From the NCBI RefSeq assembly GCF_902459465.1, contig NC_047068.1, forward strand, positions 12,485,195-12,549,194: a DNA stretch of 64,000 nt, in the 5' to 3' direction. The DNA is from Asterias rubens. Its lineage: Eukaryota > Echinodermata > Asteroidea > Forcipulatida > Asteriidae. The translations under genes were made by a program, and so were the position numbers. This document shows positions 56,281-64,000 of the stretch, piece by piece. Numbering within the stretch: position 1 is the first letter of the stretch; every line of letters begins with the position of its first letter. Under the pieces are notes generated by a model, which worked only from the letters and a program-made list of their open reading frames with translations, was not told the DNA's origin and made no database searches.

Positions 56281-56661
56281 TGTTTTTTAAATAATGACTA
56301 GTGAATGTTCAGTTTATTGCTAACTGGCATAATTTGATATACAATTTTAAGTGGTCAACAGCACTGTTCACTACGTCTATTTCATGGTGAGTTTATTATA
56401 CCATAGAGTAAGGACCTTGTGGACTACAGCTAATTTGCATTTTTATGATTGAAGGAATGAATCATTTTCTTCAAGGGGTGGTGCAAACCGTATTACAATA
56501 CAGGGCAAGTCTGACGACTAGGCCGATATATAAGTAAAGTGGGGTTTTCCAAAGGTGCATGGGCATCAATGGGGTGGGGGGGGGGTGTCATTTACCCCAT
56601 GCTAGTTATGCCACTGGTGGTCAGTCATTGTGGTAGAATGTTTTGTAATACAAAAATATAC

Positions 56662-56667
56662 AATAAA
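56662..56667 (+). terminator. Possible NFKBIL1 polyadenylation signal
   Basis: AATAAA about 880 bases after the stop codon; the first perfect one I see, but a variant signal nearer the stop is possible. Confidence 0.25.
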
Positions 56668-56908
56668 AGCCTCTTGGTTTCAATGAAAGGTGTTGTGGTC
56701 ATCAGTACTTCATGCAATACATTGTAAAGAATTCAAACTGTATGGCTTGACTTTCTGTCTACCTCCATGGCTTGACAGTCATAGCAGAGACATATAAATA
56801 ATAGATACATGTTAACTTACACTCGCTCTGAGGATGACTAGTGAAACTAGTCAAAACGTTTAAAAAAAAATTATGTGAGTATTGGCTGTGTTTTCATAGA
56901 AAATTCAT

Positions 56909-57282
56909 TTAAAGCCATTCGACCCTTTCGGTAAACAGTATTGTCCAAGTCCCACACTTCATGTATCACAACTTATGTATAAAATAACAATCCTGTGGAA
57001 ATTTAGGCTCAATCAGACATCGGAGTCGGGAGAAAATAACGGGAAAACCCAATCCTGTTTTCGCGCGTTTCGCGTGTCATGACATGTGTTTATAACAAAT
57101 CCGTAATTCTCGCTAACGAGAATTTATATTGTTTTACCGTTTTCTCAAAAAGTAAAGCATTTCATGGACTAATATTTCAAGAGAAGTCTTTCACCATTAC
57201 CTTCTGTAAACCCTGTAAATTATTTGTAAATCTGTGAACTTTTTTTTCTTCTTTCTGTACCGAAAGGGTCCAATGGCTTTAA
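56909..57282 (+). mobile_element. MITE family C copy
   Basis: Full length; about 374 bp like the other two copies, downstream of NFKBIL1. Confidence 0.8.
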
Positions 57283-57912
57283 TAAGTTAAACATACACTG
57301 TAACAAACTATTTACAAATTACCTACCATTAAAAAAGTAAAAGAAGTTATATTCGTTTATTTACAACCTTCTCAGACAATTCTGGATTGTTATTCCTGCG
57401 TCGACATTTATAAACCACTTCAAAAAGTTGGGTGATACTTCAAAAACACTACAATCTTCTGAAATGAAATTTTCACATGTTAGTTTTCATTTTTCATATA
57501 ACATAATAGGATTAAAACAATTGAATGGTTAAAAAAAAAGGGAATTTTGCCTTCAAGCATGTTCATGTTTTCCAATTTTTTTTTCAATCTACAAGCCTAA
57601 ATAATTTGAGCCCTGAAGCATCTTGAGGAATAGTACGCTGATATGCAAAATGAAATTCTGCCTTAGCAAAATATTGAGTATCGTCATGTCAGTAGGCCCC
57701 TAGTGTGTAATGTCTTGGTTGTAGTTAATACACCAATTTATTTATAAAGTTCTCCGTGACTACTGGAACCCTTTGAATATAAGTCAATTCATATATTATT
57801 ATAAAAAAAATCAATATTTCATTTTGTGTTAAAATATACATAATATAAATATAAGACAATACAAATGCACAATGTATGGTGCCTTTAAAAAAAAAAATAT
57901 ATACAAATTTAC

Positions 57913-58010
57913 AACAATTAGGCAATCTGAGTGATCTAGTGGTAATAGTGGTAGACATGTGCTCTAGAAAACCAATGGTCTCGGGTTGGAATCACACCAG
58001 AGTAATATGC
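57913..58010 (+). mobile_element. tRNA-like SINE
   Basis: GTGATCTAGTGGTAATAGTG and GTCTCGGGTTGGAATCACAC resemble A and B boxes; 3' end grades into AT-rich tail. Confidence 0.45.
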
Positions 58011-58077
58011 ATCAGTGTATGGGTAAAACCAAGATTTTTGTTTATATATTTTTTTAAATAAAACATTTACAATAAAT

Positions 58078-58408
58078 TTAAAGGCAGTGGACACTTATGG
58101 TAATTACACAAAACAACTATTATTGTAAAACCTTCCTTGATTACGGGTAATGGGGGGAAGTTGATAGTGTAAAACATTGTGAGAAACAGCTCCCTCTGAA
58201 GTGACCTAGTTTTCGAGAGAGAAGTAATTTTAATTTAATTTCGAGACCTCAGATTTAGAATTTGAGGTCTCGCAATATAGCATCTGAAAGCACACAACTT
58301 CGTGTGACCATGGTGCGACAAGGGTGTTTTTTTCTTTCATTAATATTTTCATTCTTTGACTAATATTTTAATTCTTTGACAATTACCAATAGTGTACAGT
58401 GTCTTTGA
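58078..58408 (+). mobile_element. MITE family A copy
   Basis: Lies between the convergent NFKBIL1 and ACLY-like genes; lacks part of the right half. Confidence 0.7.
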
Positions 58409-58807
58409 GAGCAGCAATAAATGTTGAGAAATTAGATGTGAAAACACAATATGTACTCGTCAATACAAATATGGCAATAACGGCAGAACAACCATTAACT
58501 TCTACGTTACAGTGTGAGTCAAAAAGAAGTTGACCGAGATTTAGGATTAAAAAACAAAAAACCAACTGACACTCAAAACCCCAGTGAAACACAGTTGTAT
58601 GAAATTTTCAAGTTTTTCAAGGTTTTGATTTAAGTTACAGGTGCTTGATATTTCTTTGGATTGCAGCCTACACTTTACTAATTGCATCTAATAAAACGGT
58701 GTCATATTTGTACACATTTGAATTACATGAGTTATGATCGAAAACAAGCCATGCCGGGAAGAAAATGGCAGCCATCGGAGCAAGATTGACCAAGATCAAT
58801 TGTCACT

Positions 58808-61800
58808 TCATTTCTTCTTGCCTTTCACTGGTTTCATATTGGCAGGAATACTGGGTGGTGGTGCTTCCTGTTTGGGTACAAGTTTGCCTTCGGAGACTAG
58901 GCGCACATACACCTCGCTAAGAAGAGAACAAAAATCCAGACGTTCGTTAAAATTTTCTGCTAGGCAAAAATATCATGCAGAACTGAATACCATTCATAAA
59001 TGGACATGTGACATGGTATTTTGGCTAGTTAGTAACCTTATTTTACAAGCATAATTTTGTTGAACTTTGCTCCTTTTTTTCGCTTAAAGGGAAGGTACAC
59101 GATTGGGAATTGTCAAAAACAAGTCTTCTCACTTGGTGTATCCCATCATAAGCATAAAATAACAAGCCTGTGAAAATTTGGGCTCAATTGGTCATCGAAG
59201 TTGCGAGAAAATGATGAATGAAAAAACACCCTTGTTGGACAAATTTGTGTGCCTTCAGATAGGAATAAAAGAATTCTAGCTAGAAGTCTTTTATTATTTT
59301 ATTGAGAAATTACCTCTTTCTCAAAAACTACCTTACTTCAGAGGGAGCCGTTTCCCACAATGCTTTATACTATCAACAGCTCTCCAATGCTCGTTACCAA
59401 GTCAGGTTTTAAGTAAATATTTGTTTTGAGTAACTACCAAACGTGTACCTTCCCTTTCAGCAAAGCTCAGGAAAAAAATATTGCTAAACACAATAGCCTA
59501 AATACAATTTCACATGTAGAATTTGTGACTAATATACTGCTCATTATTGGGCCTTAGGCCCTGGTTTTAAAGAGAGTCAACAATAATCTGTTCTGCTGTT
59601 GAAAAAAAAGAAGTATGTACACAGTATACAAGAAAATGCATTATGTTTAGGTGTGTTTGTGGTGGCAGTTAAAAGCCAGGTGTGGCCGGAAAAAAAACTG
59701 TGTACAGGTCATAGAGTTATATATAAGAACTAGAGGGCGCACTGGGGATGCTTCTTGCACAAACGCGAAGGGACCGCAAGGAGCTAGAGCGCGCCATTCT
59801 GCACGCGCGTTAAATAAGAAACACACGTTGAAGTTTGTGTTTATTGATCGCTACGCGATGCTGTTTTTTTAATTTACAAAATGGCCGCACAAACACACGC
59901 TAAACAATGCCTATTTTAGAAAATGGCCGCCTGCGGGCATGCCGGGTCGTGTATATAGGCCAGTGCGCCCTCTAGTTCTTAAATATAACTCTATGGTACA
60001 GGTATAAACTACTTCTGATAGCGCCCTCTTTTGAATCATCCTCCTACAGCCCATGTTAATTTCCCATATATATGGGGAACAGAATCTCCAGTGGACAGAT
60101 TTCCCTGGGACTCCCCCCCCAGGGAGCCTTCATTAACATCTTTACTTACGCAAGCTTCTTGGGGATATCATCATAAGATGTTGGAACAACTGCACCAGCC
60201 TCGGCTAAAGCTTGGTTTTTAGCAACTGCCGTTTCCATGGTAACATAACCTGCTCCAGAATGACCAAAATTGCCCGGCTGGTAGAATTTGACAAAAAAGG
60301 GAAAAGTATTTATGGAAGAAGTCATTAGTTTGAACAAATAGACTGCTAACATCTTTGATTAGCCACTAAAGATGACTTGTCATCTCAAAAATCCCATGTT
60401 ACAAACTATGTAGAACATTGGCATACTCGGATATTTTCATTTATTATTATTTTTTATTATTTTTACTATTATTATTATTATATTATTTGACCAAAGCAAC
60501 GCAAAATGTACAATAAATGAATAGATGCACATAATAATAAATCTGACGAACCCAAAAATGAGCAAAAAAAGCAAACAAAATAAACAAAAAGAAAATACAA
60601 AATGATAAGACAAGCAGTTTTTTAATTGGAACTTTAATATAAAAACAGTTGGATTAAATACACTTGAATACAAAGTAAAAATTGCTTAAAAATAACAATG
60701 CAAAAGATTTAGCTTTGACAACAAAATAGATACAAACAAAACAATGGAAAAGCGACTGGTCAAAAGCACAATGGGCATGGAAATATACAACAAGCAATTG
60801 TAATAAAGAGAAAATGGTACAATGAGCTCTAAATATAGAAAACAAGAAAAATACAGACAAAAAAGAGGGTTTTGAGCATACGAAAAACAGGTAACAGCAC
60901 AAAGTTTTGCACTGCCTGGTGCTGTTCTCTTTTATTTTCCATTTGTCTTTTTGACAAACTACAATTCGTGGCGCAATTTCATAGAGCTGCTTTTAAAAGC
61001 ACAAAAAATAACTCAGCACAACAAAAACATGCTTACCAGAGTAACTAGCCAAATCACAATGTAACGTGTCAAATTTGTGACTGGAGTCTTGCTCATTTCT
61101 GCTAAGCAGAAAATGTTTAAAGGGAAGGTACACGTTTGGTAATTACTCAAAACAAATATTAACTTAAAAACTGACTTGGTAACGAGCATTGGGGAGCTGT
61201 TGTTAGTATAAAACATTGTGGGAAACGACTCCCTCTGATGTAACGTAGTATTTCAGAAAGAGGTAATTTCTCACTAAAATAAAAAAAAACTTCTAGCTAG
61301 AAGTCTTTTATTCCTATCTGAACACCCAAATTCGTTCAACAAGGGTGTTTTTTCTTTCATCATTTTCTCGCAACTCCGATGACCGATTGAGCTCAAATTA
61401 TTACAGGCTTGTTATTTTATGCTTATGATGGGATACACCAAGTGAGGACACTGGTCTTTGACAATTACCAAACGTGTACCTTCCCTTTAAACAATATTTC
61501 CTGCTTTAAAAGCAACCCTATAAAATTGGGCCCTTATTTGAAATTAAATCAATTTACTCTTACATAACTTACTTCATTTTTGATCAATTCTGCACTTTCC
61601 CCAATGCAGAATGCAACAACCGGTTTAGTGATCTTGCCGCTTCGTATGGCCTCGCAAACCTCATATTCTGCACAGCTTCCGAACTATTTGAAAAACAGAG
61701 GTCAAAAGATGTAAATTGAACTTTGAATCAATCTAAAAATGTGTACACCATTCAAAGGCCAATTTGGATTTGTTTCCAAAAAATACCACCCATCAAGATT

Positions 61801-64000
61801 TTTGTTTTGGTGAGAGATCGCCTTACATCACAAGGCCAGATGGCCACTTGAAGGTGAGGGCTACAATTCGTCGTTCATACCACGAACTGACCTAACTCGT
61901 TCACTGTTTTAAAAAACGTGTTCGGAGAAAATCACGATTGAAGTTGCACTACTTTTCAAACTGCTCTTTCGGAGTCTGCTTACCAACTTTATTGTATTAT
62001 TTTATGACGAAAACAAAGCTGAATACTTTATTCATACAGAACTATCAATGTGTTTTCATCCCTAAAACTATTTTAATTAGTAATTAATTCCTAAACAGAT
62101 AGGTCACTTTGTGAAAATGAAAATTTCATTTTTGCCTGCAGCGCGCTGTGTACAAACCAATGCGTAATAGAGACCTATCGAGATCGGTCACTTTGTGAAA
62201 ATACTACGCTCCCCAGTTAGGCCACTTGGTGGTATCGCGCGCGCTGTAGCGCATAGTTTAACCATTGTAAAGCAACGTAGTAGATAGGTCACTTTGTGAA
62301 AAGACAAAATGGCAAATCTAGCGATGGTCGTTCGTACTAATTAGTGTAATTACATATTAGGCACTGAAACTTGCTGATAATGTTAACAGCATTGAGTTTG
62401 TCAATAATTTGTTTTAAAAAAAATGTGTGATTTGAGTCAGTTAGGTCAGTTCGTGGTACGACCGACGAATTAACTGATTTGGGCTGTCGACCCAAATCAA
62501 CTGCCACCGTGGCACATTGCCACCTACTCCTTGGGCTAAAACAGGGTTACCCGATAAGGATGTAGGCATGGGTGTCATCCACTAGGAGCCTGGCTGGTAG
62601 AGCAGAATGCAAAACATTTCCAACTTTCTGGCTAGTCACTGAGAAAGTCAAAAGGCAAACCCTGCAGGTTCTTAAAGGCAATTGACACTATTGGTAATTA
62701 CTCAAAATAATTGTTAGCATAAAAACTTACTTCGTAACGAGCTATGGAGAGCTGTTGGAAGTATAAAAACAATGTGAGAAATGGCTCTATCTGAAGTGAC
62801 ATATTTTTTTGAGAAAGAAAAAAATTTATCACCCAAATATTTGAAGTGAAGCATCTGAAACCACACAACTTGTGCAAGCAAGTAAGCTCAAATTTTCAGA
62901 TTTGTTATTTTATTCATAGATGAGAAGACTGGTCTTTGACAATTACCAAACGTGTCCAGTGCCTTTAAAGCTATGAACTTCAATCAAATCGGGAAGGACA
63001 CCATCTAAAAAAAAACATACCTCTCCAAGGACCAACATAATCTTGACATCAGGAGTGTTCTCCAAGAACATCAGGTGATCCACCATGGTTGAGCCAGTGT
63101 ACCTAAAATATTCAATATAATATTGATCTGGATAAATAGTCTCAATGCTCTAGTTAAACGAGACGAAAAGATGATTTTTCTCAAAAACTATGTTACTTCC
63201 AAAGGAGTCGTTTCTCACTATGTTTTATACTATCAACAGCTCTCCGTTGCTCGATATCGTGCAAGTAAAGTTTTATGCTAGTAATTACCAAACGTGTACA
63301 GTGCCTTCAACCAAGAAAGTAAATATTACAGTGACACAAAGGGAAATAGTAGCGGAACTTGCATTTGATTGTTTTCGGATGGATTTACGCATTTGATTGG
63401 CTTGATTGTTTTCGGATGGATTAATTTTCTATAATTTGAATTTTCTTACTGGAATTGTTATTGTTATGCACTCTCCATTGCTCATTACCCAGTACATTTT
63501 GAGAGAGCGCAATAGAAGTTCAATAAATTATTATTATTGTAGTGATCTACCCTAAACCAACCGCAAAGCGCGAGCAAATTACTAAGCGCGAGCGCGGTTG
63601 GTTTGGAATTAAAAATATTGTTTTTTAGAAGATAATTAACAACAAGGTTTGGAATAAAGAAAAGGAATGTAAGAAGAAGAGTTTAGTTTTGAGCTAGACT
63701 GGAGAACAGGAGGGTTCGAGCAGAGAACTCTCAATAAAATCGTGTATTGTGACATCAACTTACTTTCGAGTTCAACTTGTGTCATTTGTTTGTTCTGTGG
63801 TGAACTTTAATTATTCAACGTCAACTTCAAGTTCAAGCCCTCCCGATTAACTTACTACTACTACTCCGCACGTACGTGAGGAAGAAGGACCCAAACCCAA
63901 CCAAGAATGTTACATTATAACTCACTTGCCACCACCCAGTGAGACGCCCTGGTAAAGGCCGTCTGTGTTCCTTGCGATGGCCATGACCAACTCATTGGAC
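58808..64000 (-). CDS. ATP-citrate synthase (ACLY)-like protein, C-terminal part; appears to lack the citrate-synthase module
   Basis: Five minus-strand exons, 64000-63926 (continues beyond the window), 63102-63021, 61683-61573, 60277-60150 and 58916-58808, join in phase to 168 residues and a stop. They cover the second half of the CoA-binding/ligase (succinyl-CoA-synthetase-alpha-like) region of ACLY: SNELVMAIARNTDGLYQGV, TGSTMVDHL, DVKIMLVLGE, EAIRSGKITKPVVAFCIGE, then FGHSGA, which holds the histidine phosphorylated during catalysis, and ETAVAKNQALAEAGAVVP. Soon after the expected VPPP-like linker (EAPPPSIP) the protein ends with a lysine-rich tail, GKKK. Ordinary animal ACLY continues for about 280 residues as a citryl-CoA-cleaving citrate-synthase homology domain. 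Several motif positions differ from ordinary animal ACLY (GGGKYTGS for GGDRYPGS), so this is probably a paralogue. Confidence 0.85.
58950..59545. mobile_element. MITE family D copy split by family A
   Basis: Left half has TGGTATTTTGGCTAGTTAGT; right half AGCAAAGCTCAGG to TGCTCATTATTGGGCC. Confidence 0.6.
59084..59457 (-). mobile_element. MITE family A, GGGAAGGTACACG subfamily, nested in family D
   Basis: Ends read AAAGGGAAGGTACACG and CGTGTACCTTCCCTTT, a subfamily shared only with the copy at 61117. Confidence 0.75.
59710..59995. mobile_element. CATAGAG-ended MITE with perfect 8 bp target duplication
   Basis: 36 bp ends: CATAGAGTTATATATAAGAA then CTAGAGGGCGCACTGG, mirrored at the right; GTACAGGT is present on both flanks. 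Inner copies of AAAATGGCCGC. In the last intron of the ACLY-like gene. Confidence 0.9.
60969..61533. mobile_element. MITE family D copy split by family A
   Basis: Left GCGCAATTTCATAGAGCTGC, right CCTATAAAATTGGGCCC. Confidence 0.75.
61117..61490 (+). mobile_element. MITE family A, GGGAAGGTACACG subfamily, nested in family D
   Basis: Same subfamily as the copy at 59084 but opposite orientation; both are in introns of the ACLY-like gene and both sit inside family D elements. Confidence 0.75.
62672..62968 (+). mobile_element. MITE family A, internally deleted
   Basis: Both ends present, palindrome core lost. Confidence 0.7.
63165..63310 (-). mobile_element. MITE family A, truncated
   Basis: One end only (CTCAAAAACTATGTTAC... 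to GTGTACAGTGCCTTCAA). Confidence 0.55.

Larger units (their letters stand above)
57290..58800. other. Space between convergent NFKBIL1 and ACLY-like genes
   Basis: Repeats only (SINE at 57913, MITE at 58078). I looked specifically for exons of an ACLY citrate-synthase module on the minus strand and saw none. Confidence 0.5.

Overview
This window is eukaryotic nuclear DNA from a deuterostome, most likely an echinoderm and plausibly a sea star. The genes are split into short exons with GT-AG introns. The recognisable proteins are metazoan (COP9 subunit 1, MTH1-type Nudix hydrolase, CCZ1, NFKBIL1, an ATP-citrate synthase-like protein, secreted C-type lectins). Introns and intergenic DNA are packed with short palindromic transposons (MITEs) and tRNA-derived SINEs. 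The phylum call rests on protein divergence and repeat style and is an inference.

Layout. (1) 187-13442, minus strand: COP9 signalosome subunit 1 (GPS1/CSN1), 11 exons; the last part of the protein runs off the left edge. (2) 14568-16890, plus: NUDT1 (MTH1), complete in 3 exons, head-to-head with CSN1. (3) 17-22 kb: repeats only. (4) 22.2-25.9 kb, minus: a small secreted C-type lectin + PAN/Apple cluster with one intact intronless gene, one tandem copy with two nonsense codons, and one decayed 3' relic. (5) 26-34 kb: repeats plus one possible small single-pass membrane protein at 29952. (6) 34511-49533, minus: CCZ1 in 15 recognised exons. One expected exon was not found; the intron that should hold it carries a 22 x 66 bp minisatellite. 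(7) 52988-55780, plus: NFKBIL1 in 4 exons. (8) 58808-64000, minus: the 3' part of a divergent ATP-citrate synthase-like gene that appears to stop before the citrate-synthase-homology module.

The genes do not form a pathway. They are ordinary housekeeping genes (protein deneddylation, nucleotide-pool sanitation, Rab7 activation, mRNA/NF-kB-related factor, acyl-CoA metabolism) plus an innate-recognition lectin cluster.

The most unusual material is repeat-derived. Foldback elements have termini that are arrays of short tandem repeats. Two CATAGAG-ended MITEs have perfect 8 bp target duplications. One MITE family is nested three times inside another. The 5' edge of CSN1 exon 10, with its splice acceptor, has been tandemly copied. 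A SINE tail supplies the splice acceptor of NFKBIL1 exon 4. Exon coordinates were worked out by hand from splice sites and reading phase; homology statements rest on remembered family sequences, not on a search.
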